Source: Dehalococcoidia bacterium (lineage in GTDB: Bacteria > Chloroflexota > Dehalococcoidia > E44-bin15). From it: a DNA stretch of 64,000 bases. The notes under the pieces were generated by a model. That model was not told the origin of the DNA, did no database searches, and was given only the letters and a program-made list of their open reading frames with translations. Of the stretch, positions 47,765 through 56,240 are shown piece after piece (position 1 is the stretch's first letter; the number at the start of each line of letters is the position of its first letter). The stretch lies in contig JBAZMV010000006.1 in assembly GCA_041649635.1 (NCBI GenBank), positions 43,054-107,053 on the forward strand, given 5' to 3'. The translations under genes were made by a program, and so were the position numbers.

Positions 47765-47854
47765 ATGTCGCGGACAACGATGATGATTGTTGGAGCCTGC
47801 ATCCTTATTGTGATTGTCGTGCTAGCATTGCGGTTTACTATCTGGGCTGATTAA
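47765..47854 (+). CDS. Single-helix membrane peptide, 29 residues
   Basis: MSRTTMM, then a hydrophobic run from IVGACILIV to LALRF, ending TIWAD. An excellent AGGAGG lies 7 bases before the ATG, and TTGACA (47661-47666) stands about 100 bases upstream with a weak -10. Too short for family assignment; could be a small regulator or subunit in the membrane. Confidence 0.55.
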   Translation: MSRTTMMIVGACILIVIVVLALRFTIWAD

Positions 47855-47952
47855 TAATTCGTCAAACTCCGCATGGGAAATTCTAGCAACGGCGCTTTGT
47901 CCGCGTCTTGTTCTTCAGCGCCATGTGTTAAATACCCAGTCAGATGTTGGGC

Positions 47953-47982
47953 TTGGCATACCCTATCGCCGGCATCTAAAGT
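47953..47982 (+). promoter_or_regulatory. Possible promoter of the lipoprotein at 48040
   Basis: TTGGCA (47953-47958), 18 bp, TAAAGT (47977-47982). Confidence 0.4.
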
Positions 47983-48039
47983 GTTCCCGTTACGCATGTT
48001 TCGAATCGATACACACAGTACTCATTACAAGGGGGATTT

Positions 48040-48486
48040 ATGAAATTGTCACAAATAGCTGCGGTTGTGTTGATAGGCATAGTGGCTGTGTTCGCTGCCG
48101 CATGCGGTTCGTCGGGAACGCCAACGACCGGATTTACAACTTATACCGATAGTATCAACGGCTTCTCTATATCCGTACCCGACGGTTGGGAACCGAATGA
48201 GGACGCATCGGGAGTCTTCTTCATCTCTCCCACGACATGCGCGGAGTGGTATCCTTTCGGCGCCGTGACGGCTTCTTATGAAGAAGGGTACACCAGCGCT
48301 GAGATATATTTCACCGAAGTCATTGAACCGATGATCGCAATCTTTAATGAATACAACCTCGTTTCCAAACAGAACCTTACTATAGACGGCATACCTGCGT
48401 TAAGAGTGATATATACCTATGTGGGCGATTACGGAGAGTCTGTGCAGGAAACGTTCTGTGTTCTTATCAGCCAGCAAACAGCGTAG
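48040..48486 (+). CDS. Lipoprotein with PsbP-like domain
   Basis: 148 residues. The lipobox FAAACG (Cys 22) is standard. The rest resembles the PsbP-like fold of small bacterial lipoproteins: YTDSINGFSISVPDGWEPN, then the hydrophobic strand GIPALRVIYTY. AAGGGGG precedes the ATG. Role unknown. Confidence 0.78.
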   Translation: MKLSQIAAVVLIGIVAVFAAACGSSGTPTTGFTTYTDSINGFSISVPDGWEPNEDASGVFFISPTTCAEWYPFGAVTASYEEGYTSAEIYFTEVIEPMIAIFNEYNLVSKQNLTIDGIPALRVIYTYVGDYGESVQETFCVLISQQTA

Positions 48487-48650
48487 CTGATTGTCGGTTC
48501 ATGCGACGTTACATGCTGGAATACATATCAGGGCACATTTAATACCATGGCGAACAGCTTCAATCTTCTATATTAGTAGCTTATAGGCCTCGAAGCTACT
48601 GAGGGAATATTGTGAGGCTACCTCGATTAAAGTGGCATCGAGGATGAAAC

Positions 48651-48881
48651 TTATTTCCCCGCCTTCTCGATGTACTGCACAAAGTCGCCTATGGTAACAA
48701 AATTCCTCATGGCGTCCACATCAACCTCGACGTTGAATGCGCCCTCCACGGCGATGATTATCTGAACCCAGTGGAGTGAATCGGCCTTAATATCTTTTAA
48801 AGGCGTGTTCAATGCTATATCGCCCTCCGTGCCGTGCGTAACCTTAGCGATCATCTTCTTTAACTGGTCTAATGTGGACAT
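48651..48881 (-). CDS. acpP: Acyl carrier protein
   Basis: 76 residues. The phosphopantetheine serine is in KADSLHWVQ (near residue 35), a small variation on the usual DSLD. It carries growing acyl chains. GAGGAGG precedes the ATG. It stands 78 bases downstream of plsX on the same strand, a common pairing. Confidence 0.93.
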   Translation of the reverse strand: MSTLDQLKKMIAKVTHGTEGDIALNTPLKDIKADSLHWVQIIIAVEGAFNVEVDVDAMRNFVTIGDFVQYIEKAGK

Positions 48882-48959
48882 GCATCCTCCTCGGATTCAA
48901 GAAAAGGGCGAGACGACCTCGCCCCTACACGCTACTCACTACACGCTATTATCTAAAAA

Positions 48960-49982
48960 TCACTGACGGTTAACAAGCCCCTGTATGCGCTCCAGCTCGG
49001 CTCTCAGCTTGCCGACGAAGTCGCTCTCAAGCGTCTGCCTGGCCTGCTTCATAGTGCCCACGATCTGAGCCGCGTCCGCCGCCCCGTGCGCCACGCAGGC
49101 TACCCCGCCCACCCCCCACATCGGGCCGCCCCCCATGGCCGTAGCCGGGCTCAGCAGCTTATAGAGCTTATCGTTGGTGGTCTTCAATATGCCGCCGTCG
49201 ACGCTGTCCTTGAGCTCTTTCTCCAGCCAAGCGGTCGCGGTGCGCCCGATGCCCTCGCAGAACTTGATCAGAATATTGCCGACGAAGCCGTCGCAGACGA
49301 CGACGTTGGCCTTGCCCAGCGGTATGTCCATGCCCTCCACGTTGCCGATGAAATTGAGGCCGCTCTGCTTCAGCAGCGGATAGGCCGCCTTGGTCATCTC
49401 ATTGCCCTTGCCCTCCTCGGCGCCCACGTTGAGCAGCCCGACGGTGGGGTTCTCGATGCCCATGAAGCTGCGGCAATAGACGGCTCCGGCCACGGCGAAG
49501 TTGACCATGTGATAGGGCTGCGCGCCGACGACAGCGCCCATGTCCAGCAGGACGGTCCCGGGCGCCAGCCCCAGGAAGGCTCCACCGATCATGGGGCGGT
49601 CCAGGCCGGGCAGCACGCCCAGGTGCTGCATGGCGGCCACCATACACGCGCCGGTATTGCCCGCGCTGACCATGACATCGGCCTCGCCGTCCTTGACCAG
49701 CTTCGCGGCGATGGAGATGGAGTTGTTGGGCTTTTTGAAGACCTCGTAGGCCGCTTCCTGACCATCTTTGATGACATCAGTAGCCTCGACGATGCGACAG
49801 GTGATGCCGTCGACGTTGTGTTTAGCGACCTCGCGCTCGATATCGGAGACGGTGCCAGTCAGGATGACCTCGGCATCGAACTCGCGCGCGCCCATTATCG
49901 CACCCTTCACTATCTCGGCCGGGGCGAAGTCGCCGCCCATGGCATCTATCGCGACTCTCAGCTTCTTCGGGGTATTGGTCAT
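48960..49982 (-). CDS. plsX: Phosphate acyltransferase PlsX
   Basis: 340 residues from ATG 49982 (MTNTPKKLRVAIDAMGGD), with AGGAGG upstream; the longer open frame reads into repeats. Family motifs: AIDAMGGDFAP, NTGACMVAA, GNVEGMDI and VCDGFVGNI. It makes acyl-phosphate from acyl-ACP, the entry to phospholipid synthesis. Confidence 0.95.
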   Translation of the reverse strand: MTNTPKKLRVAIDAMGGDFAPAEIVKGAIMGAREFDAEVILTGTVSDIEREVAKHNVDGITCRIVEATDVIKDGQEAAYEVFKKPNNSISIAAKLVKDGEADVMVSAGNTGACMVAAMQHLGVLPGLDRPMIGGAFLGLAPGTVLLDMGAVVGAQPYHMVNFAVAGAVYCRSFMGIENPTVGLLNVGAEEGKGNEMTKAAYPLLKQSGLNFIGNVEGMDIPLGKANVVVCDGFVGNILIKFCEGIGRTATAWLEKELKDSVDGGILKTTNDKLYKLLSPATAMGGGPMWGVGGVACVAHGAADAAQIVGTMKQARQTLESDFVGKLRAELERIQGLVNRQ

Positions 49983-49994
49983 CAAAAGCCTCCT

Positions 49995-50155
49995 CTGCCT
50001 GATTCCCCTTGGTCCCCCTTTAGAAAAGGGGGATTCAGGGGGATTTTTGTAGGGGCGACCCTCGTGGTCGCCCTCCAGAGGGCAGGTACAAGACCTGCCC
50101 CTACAAAATAAATCTCGACACCCTTCCACCGTACGGTCACGGCGCGCCGTGCCCC
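49995..50155. repeat. Palindromic repeats upstream of plsX
   Basis: TCCCCCTTTAGAAAAGGGGGA (about 50011-50031) and GTAGGGGCGACC...GGTCGCCC, GGCAGGTACAAGACCTGCCCCTAC and CACGGCGCGCCGTG palindromes fill this gap. Confidence 0.55.
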
Positions 50156-51220
50156 CTACCAGCTAACCTTTATCGCATCGTGCTTGCAGACATCGCGACA
50201 ATTGCTGCCCTTCGCGGCGCAGGACACGATGCCGGGACACACGTATGACAGCTTCTTGCGCAGATTCTCTTTGACCGCGGCGTACGGACCTCGGCCGTCC
50301 TCGCTAATCATGGTCAAAACGCGACCTGGGCAAGCCTCCACGCAAAGCCCGCAGCCGTCGCATTTTGCTGTGTCGACCGTAATGAAATATTCTCCCGTGC
50401 CGTCCGAGTACCCGTACTGTATCTCGACGCCGCCGGCAATGACACCTTTCAGCCGTTCCTCGGCGTAAAGCGCGGCGCCCAGCGCACCCGCGAGCTGCGG
50501 GTCCGGGCACAGCAGCGGCTCCATGCCGACCTTCTCCGTCAATTTAGCGACCATCCCCTTGTTCTTGGCAATGCCGCCCGTGATGCTAAAATCCGCTTGT
50601 ATGCCGACGCGCTTCAGCAACCCCAGGCTTCTCTGCGCGATAGCGTCGTTCAGTCCGGCCAGTATGTCGCCCTTCTCCGCGCCCTTTCTGCGATAGGCCA
50701 GGGCCTCGGTCTTGGCGAAAACGGCGCATATCGTATTGAAAGGAACTGGATTTCTAGCCTGAGTGGCCAGCGCGCCGCTCTCCGACAGCGGAACGCCCAG
50801 GACTTCCGCGATCATCTCGAGAAACCGGCCCGTTCCACCGGCGCACTTGTCGTTCATGACGAACTTGGTGACACGCCCCTGCCCGTCCACGCTGATGGCC
50901 TTGCAGTCCTGCCCGCCCATATCCAGCACGGTGCGCACCGAGGGGAAATAAAAGTTGATGCCGCGCGCGTGGCAGCTTATCTCTGACACATTTTCTTTCG
51001 CGAACGGCACGAGCACGCGCCCGTAGCCGGTAGCGACGATGTAATCGATATTTTCGACATTCAGCCCCGTGCCTTCCAGCAGATTCGACATCGTCGTGGT
51101 CGATGTCATCACGCTGTCGGGAAGCGTATCGCCGATGGTGGAAGAGACGATCTGCCCATCCTTGAGCAGCACCGCCTTGGCCGCGCGCGAGCCGATATCG
51201 ATGCCGGCGACTATGGTCAT
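50156..51220 (-). CDS. BadF/HgdC-type activator ATPase fused to a ferredoxin domain
   Basis: 354 residues. The ASKHA ATPase part (1-265) has GIDIGSRAAKAV, the cluster cysteines in NDKCAGGTGRF and NTICAVF, and ITGGIAKNKG. At about 285 a ferredoxin-like domain follows: CDGCGLCVEACPG, then a second set C...C...CRDVC near 330-346. Such ATPases use ATP to push an electron of very low potential into 2-hydroxyacyl-CoA dehydratase or benzoyl-CoA reductase. The fused ferredoxin would bring electrons directly. It overlaps its partner ATPase by 4 bases (ATGA). Confidence 0.88.
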   Translation of the reverse strand: MTIVAGIDIGSRAAKAVLLKDGQIVSSTIGDTLPDSVMTSTTTMSNLLEGTGLNVENIDYIVATGYGRVLVPFAKENVSEISCHARGINFYFPSVRTVLDMGGQDCKAISVDGQGRVTKFVMNDKCAGGTGRFLEMIAEVLGVPLSESGALATQARNPVPFNTICAVFAKTEALAYRRKGAEKGDILAGLNDAIAQRSLGLLKRVGIQADFSITGGIAKNKGMVAKLTEKVGMEPLLCPDPQLAGALGAALYAEERLKGVIAGGVEIQYGYSDGTGEYFITVDTAKCDGCGLCVEACPGRVLTMISEDGRGPYAAVKENLRKKLSYVCPGIVSCAAKGSNCRDVCKHDAIKVSW

Positions 51221-52011
51221 GCCGCGGCCCCCTTATCGACATTTTCTTTTGCGATTATGGCCGCGCCCAGCGCAGCTACAATCTGGGGTGACTCCGGCAC
51301 GAAGACCTTGAATCCCATGTCCTGCTCCAGTATGTTGATGAATCCTTTGTTCATGGCCACCCCGCCCACCACGGCCACCCTCTGCTCGATGCCGACGCGC
51401 TTGCACATGGCCATGACGCGGCTGGACATTGAGGCGAAAATACCGGCGACGATGTCCGGCATGGGCGTAGGCGGCACGCGGTGCACGTTCGATATCACTT
51501 CCGACTCGGCGAAGACGGCGCAGGTGTTGGATATCTCCGCCCGCGCCTTGGCCTGGAACGATATCTCCGACATCTCCTCAAGCGACATCCTCATTATCTT
51601 TGACATCTGCTGTAAAAATATCCCCGTCCCCGAGGCGCACTTGTCCTGGTTCTCCCACGCGCTGAGCTTTCCCTTGGCATTCAATTTGAGCGCCGCGCTG
51701 CTCTCCCCGCCAACATCAATGACGGTGCGAATCGAGGGGTTGAGGTGATGGACGCCGCGGGCGATGCAGGTGTTTATCGCCTTGTGCTGCGGGCTGAACT
51801 TTACCGACTTGCCCCCCATGCCCGTCGCAACGATATGCCAGCCGTTCGTCAAGTCGACGATATTTCCGTTCGACGCCAGCCGAACCGCCTCCCGCGCGCT
51901 CTGCTCCGCGTCGTCACCCGTCTCGGCAACGCCAAAAGCGAAGCCGCCGTCATCATTAAGAACGACGGCCTTGGTGGTCAAACTGCCGACATCAATACCT
52001 AAGTAATTCAT
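51217..52011 (-). CDS. BadF/HgdC-type activator ATPase
   Basis: 264 residues, the simple form: GIDVGSLTTKAV, RTVIDVGGESSAA, QDKCASGTGIF and NTCAVFAESE (the cysteines that bridge the [4Fe-4S] cluster in such dimers), VVGGVAMNKG. With the fused paralogue next to it, it probably makes a heterodimer like BcrA/BcrD, whereas dehydratase activators are usually homodimers. That comparison is inference. Confidence 0.9.
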   Translation of the reverse strand: MNYLGIDVGSLTTKAVVLNDDGGFAFGVAETGDDAEQSAREAVRLASNGNIVDLTNGWHIVATGMGGKSVKFSPQHKAINTCIARGVHHLNPSIRTVIDVGGESSAALKLNAKGKLSAWENQDKCASGTGIFLQQMSKIMRMSLEEMSEISFQAKARAEISNTCAVFAESEVISNVHRVPPTPMPDIVAGIFASMSSRVMAMCKRVGIEQRVAVVGGVAMNKGFINILEQDMGFKVFVPESPQIVAALGAAIIAKENVDKGAAA

Positions 52012-52075
52012 GAGCTATATTCTAACCCAGCGGAATCCTGATGAGAAGACAGCGGCGGGGAAGCAGCTGTCATTT

Positions 52076-52999
52076 TCAATCGCTTATCAATTGAACCGCG
52101 GCATAGATTATCCCGTCTATCGCCAGGAAGGCCACGGCCAGGGCTATGATGATCACAAGGGGAGAGCGTTTCCTTCCGCCGGCGTCTGCAGCTTCCTCCG
52201 TCGATTCCATCTGCTTGAATTCATCATCCACAAGCTCAGGCTCTTGCGGCCGCCGCGGTTTAGCGGGTGCGGCCTTCGGCGCTTTCTTCCTCACAGGCTC
52301 CGGCGCTACTTTTTTCCTAGCGGAGACGCCTTTTGCAGGCACCGTTTCCCGCCGCGAAACTGGCTGTTTCCTTTCAACAGTATGAGCTTTTTGTTCCTCT
52401 GTTATTCGCCGGGCAGGCCTCTCAGACACAGCCTTCGACGCAGAGCTATCGTCGCCCCAATCGTCACCCCATGACGAATCAGAAGCATCTCTTCTTCTCA
52501 TGGAACGACCGGACCCATGAGCCGACCCGCGCTCGCCCTTTGCGGGATTACTGATGGCGCGTACGGCCCCGGCGTCAGGGGAAACCCCCTCCCCCTGCCG
52601 CCGCGCCCTGTATTCCGCGGCCTCGGCGGATCCCGGCCATCTGGTCTTGGAAAATTCGCCTTTCCTGGTTCCTGCCGCTAAATTAAGCGTCTTTTTACGT
52701 TGAGACGGAGTAGACGCGGCCCTTGATGTGTAGTCACCCTTGTTCCAGATATTTGTCGGGGGTTCATCAGCCAGAACCATGCCTTTGGTAGCATGCTCAT
52801 CCCTCTGCCGCCGCATGTCCTCCATCCGGGGTCTTCCCATAGACCTTCCCCCGCCTATCTCGGTGTACACGCTGCCCTCGATGGGAACCATGCCTTTGCA
52901 CTTGGGGTAATTAATGCAGACGTAGTACTTGATATCGCTTATTTTTGACGTACGCAAGGTTGTTCTGCTGCCGCACTCGGGACACCTGATAACGCCCAT
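52076..52999 (-). CDS. Zinc-ribbon protein with C-terminal membrane helix
   Basis: 307 residues. The N-terminal topoisomerase-type ribbon (CPECGSRTTLRTS and CINYPKCKG, residues 6-35) and then EDMRRQRDEHA are shared with the protein at 59978. The centre is basic and disordered (Lys, Pro, Arg, Ala). One helix (about 283-303) ends it. Unknown role; it sits between the activator and catalytic genes but gives no sign of belonging to their chemistry. Confidence 0.72.
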   Translation of the reverse strand: MGVIRCPECGSRTTLRTSKISDIKYYVCINYPKCKGMVPIEGSVYTEIGGGRSMGRPRMEDMRRQRDEHATKGMVLADEPPTNIWNKGDYTSRAASTPSQRKKTLNLAAGTRKGEFSKTRWPGSAEAAEYRARRQGEGVSPDAGAVRAISNPAKGERGSAHGSGRSMRRRDASDSSWGDDWGDDSSASKAVSERPARRITEEQKAHTVERKQPVSRRETVPAKGVSARKKVAPEPVRKKAPKAAPAKPRRPQEPELVDDEFKQMESTEEAADAGGRKRSPLVIIIALAVAFLAIDGIIYAAVQLISD

Positions 53000-53061
53000 T
53001 TTCTAATACCTCAATACCGTGCGATATCGAAAAATATTGTTTGTTTAATATACTCTAATTC

Positions 53062-53093
53062 TCATCTATCCTCAAGCATCTCGAAGGACTGCT
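53062..53093 (-). repeat. Duplicated tail of the HgdB-type gene
   Basis: 32 bases here match 53382-53413, the last codons and stop of the HgdB-like gene, at 28 of 32 positions. On the minus strand both spell a tail close to FEMLEDR-stop. The two copies bracket the 96-residue membrane ORF. Confidence 0.75.
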
Positions 53094-53382
53094 ATTTCGA
53101 TTGCGAGTCGACGGCCTTATTAAGCTTGCTTTGTCGTCTATCCTCGTTGTCTCCTACCCAGAAAAGGATTCCTCCTGTCATAGATACCAAAAAGAAGACA
53201 ACCATAAATAACAAGATAATATATGTGCCAATGTATATTTCAGCGTCGGAATTGCGATGTCCACAAAAAAACCAAATAAGGCACAAGATAAAACCGAATA
53301 CGCCTACAATCATAAGAATCACGCCGACTGTTTTCTTCCGATTTCGTGTCGGCTCGACTGGGCTCTCCTCTTCGTCCGCCAT
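53092..53382 (-). CDS. Small membrane protein, 96 residues
   Basis: MADEEESPVEPTRNRKK, then two hydrophobic helices (VGVILMIVGVFGFILCLIW and a second containing YIILLFMVVFFL), ending SKLNKAVDSQSK. The ATG uses the last base of the HgdB stop (TAATG). The gene lies exactly between two near-identical 32-bp copies of the HgdB tail, so it may have been inserted there. No family recognised. Confidence 0.65.
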   Translation of the reverse strand: MADEEESPVEPTRNRKKTVGVILMIVGVFGFILCLIWFFCGHRNSDAEIYIGTYIILLFMVVFFLVSMTGGILFWVGDNEDRRQSKLNKAVDSQSK

Positions 53383-54644
53383 TATCTGTCCTCCAGCATC
53401 TCGAAGAACTGCTCCATCTTGGCACGCACCTCGGCCTCGGAGGTGACTGTGGGATCCACCACGTCGCAATCGATGGTCACGACAGGGATATCGATCTCCT
53501 CCAGCAGGTCTTTGAACAGCTTTATCGTGGCGCAGGTGTGCCTGCAACCCACGTCGGCCCAGTAGACCGCCCCGTCGACTTTATACTCCTCGGCGCATTG
53601 TTTGATGCTGCCTATGGCCCGGTTATCGAGCGGGCCGTACATGCGCATCTCCGGTATCATAAAGGACTTCTTGGCCACTGCCTCCAGCGGCTTAGACGGG
53701 TCGAGCTTACCCTCGCCCCAGAAGGTGAAGAACGGCTCGGTCACGCTGACCGCCCCGTGCTCAACGGCGATGCGGTCCAGGAAGCCCATGAGGTACATCG
53801 GGGGCAGGAAGAACGTCATCAGGCGGAATTTCTCCTTGTCGACGGCGCCCTTGCCCTGCTCAACCATTTCTGCCAGCTCATCGCGCAGCGTCTCCAGGTA
53901 TTCAATGGCCTCGGGTTGGCCGGGGAAAAGATAGTCGATAGTAAGCAGCTGCAGGAAACCCAGCGGCGAGAACGGAGTGGGAACGGCCTTCCTCATCTCG
54001 TTTATCTCACGTATGAGCTCTATCTGCAGGTCCATACGGGCCACGATCTCCGCCAGCCGGTCCCAGTGCATGCGCCTGCCCGATTTGTATTCCAGGAACG
54101 ATACCATGTCGTGCAGCTCCCCCGCCAGGTACTGCAGCTCCCCCTCGCTCTCCTTGAACGGGTGGTCGATGAAGAACCCCGGCGCGCCCGTTATCTTCAT
54201 GATTAGCTCGCCGGCCTTGGCCGTGTTGTCGCAGACCAGGCTGGACCAGAGCATGACGTCCGGCCACGGTATCGATTTGTTGGCGAAGGCGCCGGCCAGC
54301 CCACGATGTGGCGTGCATATCTCGGAGGCCAGACCCAGCTCAGCGCCGGACGAGAGAATGTCCGAATTCTCGCCGGTAAAGAGCGCCATCATCCAGGTAG
54401 TAACCTCTGTGTGCATCGGCACGTAGTCCATGGCGTAGATGAGCTCGGTGGGAAAGAACACCGTGTGCGCCGCGATGAGCCTTCCGCCGTCGTGCGCGTC
54501 GAGCAGGCGGCGGTAATAGGTCTCGAGCATCTTATAATACAGGGTGTCGCTCTTGCGCGCATCGGGCTTGGCCTGGTTCATGCGCAGCATGAGCCTGCAG
54601 GCCCTGATTATGGATTCGATTTTTTTATTGCTTTCAGTGCTCAC
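53382..54644 (-). CDS. 2-hydroxyacyl-CoA dehydratase / benzoyl-CoA reductase subunit (HgdB type)
   Basis: 420 residues, GTG start. Candidate iron-sulfur cysteines: EIC (110), LVC (138), and VGCRHTC near 367-373. Family features include FFPTELIYAMDYVP and FFLPPMYL. This subunit holds a [4Fe-4S] cluster and the acyl-CoA site. With the 379-residue paralogue upstream it probably forms the catalytic heterodimer, fired by the BadF-type ATPases downstream. Substrate unknown: 2-hydroxyacyl-CoA, benzoyl-CoA and other substrates occur in the family, as do uncharacterised ones. Confidence 0.88.
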   Translation of the reverse strand: MSTESNKKIESIIRACRLMLRMNQAKPDARKSDTLYYKMLETYYRRLLDAHDGGRLIAAHTVFFPTELIYAMDYVPMHTEVTTWMMALFTGENSDILSSGAELGLASEICTPHRGLAGAFANKSIPWPDVMLWSSLVCDNTAKAGELIMKITGAPGFFIDHPFKESEGELQYLAGELHDMVSFLEYKSGRRMHWDRLAEIVARMDLQIELIREINEMRKAVPTPFSPLGFLQLLTIDYLFPGQPEAIEYLETLRDELAEMVEQGKGAVDKEKFRLMTFFLPPMYLMGFLDRIAVEHGAVSVTEPFFTFWGEGKLDPSKPLEAVAKKSFMIPEMRMYGPLDNRAIGSIKQCAEEYKVDGAVYWADVGCRHTCATIKLFKDLLEEIDIPVVTIDCDVVDPTVTSEAEVRAKMEQFFEMLEDR

Positions 54645-54652
54645 AGTTTAAA

Positions 54653-54745
54653 TCAACCCCCTGACCCCCATTCTTGGGGGAATTTTAAAAAGGGATAGGG
54701 GACACCCCTAAAACCCCGTCCCCGATTCATCGGGGTACCTCTCTC
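54653..54745 (-). repeat. Three-hairpin repeat, full copy
   Basis: On the minus strand: first stem CCCCGA-TGAA-TCGGGG, core TTAGGGGTGTCCCCTAT, T-run CCCTTTTTAAAA, third stem CCCCCAAGAATGGGGG, end GGGGGTTGA. It lies between the two dehydratase genes and begins the 187-bp direct repeat 54653-54839. Confidence 0.8.
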
Positions 54746-54752
54746 AAGAGTC

Positions 54753-54932
54753 TGTCATTGCGAGGAGCCGTTGGCGACGCGGCAATCTCGTCGATATTAA
54801 ACCCAATAACCCCCATATTTCGATCCTCATGTAGGGGCGAAAAATTCTTCGCCCCTACGGGATACCTATATTTCCGAATCGTCATTCCGGTGAAGACCGG
54901 AATCCATAGGGCGAGGCGACCTCGCCCCTACA
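54753..54932. repeat. GTCATTGCGAGGAG repeat and GTAGGGGC palindromes
   Basis: TGTCATTGCGAGGAG ... GCGGCAATCTCG (54753-54790); a GTAGGGGCGAA-GAATTC-like palindrome ending CGCCCCTAC (54831-54858); GTCATTCCGGTGAAGACCGGAAT (about 54882-54904); GGGCGAGGCGACCTCGCCCC. The gap 54645-54951 holds no gene. Confidence 0.65.
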
Positions 54933-54951
54933 ATCAAATTCGACGCGACAT

Positions 54952-56091
54952 CTATTTCTTCCGCGCCTCCAGCATCTCCAGGAACGCCTGCACCCGCGTG
55001 GCGACCTGCCCGGAACCCGCCGAACCGTATTCCACGTCGAGTGCCAATGTCGGTATGCCAACCTCCGACAGCCTGTCCGTCAGTAGCGGCAAATCGTGGG
55101 CATACGGCACGCAATACCTCACGATCTCGCTTATCACACCGTCGACCCTGAAGTCGCGGGCGTAATCGATGATGCGGTTGAAGCGCTCGTCGGAGGGGTA
55201 CATCCGGGCGCAGGGGAAGTTGTTCAAATATCGCCGCGAGATGGCCTCCAGTATCGGCCTCCCATCGTCGAGAACGACCTTATCGCCCCAGTAGCGCGTG
55301 CTGGTGCACAGTTCGTCGGTCACGACAAGCGCGCCCTGATCCTCTATCGACTTGACGAACTCCGGATTGGTCAGCACACTGCCCACCAGCATGACCCGCG
55401 CCCTGCCGGTGAAGGCCTTGTCGCTGGCCTTCAATTCATCGATTAATTCGGTGATCCACTGATTGAAGAGCTCCTTGGGCATCCTGTACGCCGCGTTGAG
55501 CACCTCCAGCGTCTCGGCCCCGCTTATCGGCGGCTTGCCCCACTTGCGCAGCTCATAAAGCTCATGCAACAGGCCGCGCGATTCGTTTAATAAAATTGTC
55601 GATTTTAACAGCGCCTTATCCGTTATCTCGACGCCGAAGTGCTCCTCGAAATGTTTCTTGAACAGCACGACCTCGTCATAGTAAAGCTGGTGAGCGCGCT
55701 CGGTGAATTTGCGCGGCACGGTCAGCACGTGATGGAAAGGGGTGCCTACATACTGGCGCCAGACATCGAACAGCCGCCGCGCGCCGTCGCAGGTCGAGCC
55801 GCCCACGACGCCGTCGAGGAAGTCGTACTGCTTCTCAAGGCCGAGCTGAAGGCAGCTGCGCGAGAACGTGCAATTATTTATGTAAAGATGGGCGTTGGCA
55901 TCGTCCAGATTGGCCTCGCGAGAGTAACCGATGATGCGTATAGGCAGAGCGCCCGCGGCGTGGATTATCTCCTCGGGAACGTAGGTGCACAGCCATCCGA
56001 TGACCTTGCCGCCGCGCTTCTTGTGCTCCAGGATTTGAGCGGTTTTTGGGAAGGATTCATTTACTTCACGGAATCGATCGAGTACGCTCAA
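54952..56091 (-). CDS. 2-hydroxyacyl-CoA dehydratase / benzoyl-CoA reductase subunit (second HgdB type)
   Basis: 379 residues, TTG start, GGAG upstream. Candidate cluster cysteines: GWLCTYVPEE (35), NNCTFSRSC (about 73-79), STCDGARR near 100, and IVRYCVPYAHD near 335. It is paralogous to the 420-residue protein downstream. Direct repeats of about 187 bp flank it on both sides, an arrangement that could allow excision. DegV lies upstream on the same strand. Confidence 0.87.
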   Translation of the reverse strand: MSVLDRFREVNESFPKTAQILEHKKRGGKVIGWLCTYVPEEIIHAAGALPIRIIGYSREANLDDANAHLYINNCTFSRSCLQLGLEKQYDFLDGVVGGSTCDGARRLFDVWRQYVGTPFHHVLTVPRKFTERAHQLYYDEVVLFKKHFEEHFGVEITDKALLKSTILLNESRGLLHELYELRKWGKPPISGAETLEVLNAAYRMPKELFNQWITELIDELKASDKAFTGRARVMLVGSVLTNPEFVKSIEDQGALVVTDELCTSTRYWGDKVVLDDGRPILEAISRRYLNNFPCARMYPSDERFNRIIDYARDFRVDGVISEIVRYCVPYAHDLPLLTDRLSEVGIPTLALDVEYGSAGSGQVATRVQAFLEMLEARKK

Positions 56092-56139
56092 TTTATGATT
56101 TCTCCATATGTCGAGATAAATTCATCAGCTTTAAACTAA

Positions 56140-56233
56140 TCAACCCCCTTAATCCCCCACTCTTGGGGGAATTTAAAAAGGGATAGGGGACACCCCTAAA
56201 ACCCTGTCCCCGATTCATCGGGGTACCTCTCTC
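56140..56233 (-). repeat. Three-hairpin repeat, full copy
   Basis: Nearly identical to the copy at 54653: first stem CCCCGA-TGAA-TCGGGG, core TTAGGGGTGTCCCCTAT, T-run CCCTTTTTAAA, third stem TCCCCCAAGAGTGGGGGA, end GGGGGTTGA. It is the upstream member of the direct repeat 56140-56327 and lies after degV. Confidence 0.8.
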
Positions 56234-56240
56234 AATAATC

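Noticed and set aside
49086..50111. 341-residue plus-strand ORF opposite plsX
   Set aside because: It runs from the plsX complement into palindromic repeats and lacks any domain.
49983..50129. 49-codon upstream extension of plsX
   Set aside because: It covers repeat DNA; AGGAGG stands at the inner ATG 49982.
53383..53547. 55-codon upstream extension of the 96-residue membrane ORF
   Set aside because: It lies inside the HgdB-type gene in another frame; the ATG at 53382 is directly coupled to the HgdB stop.
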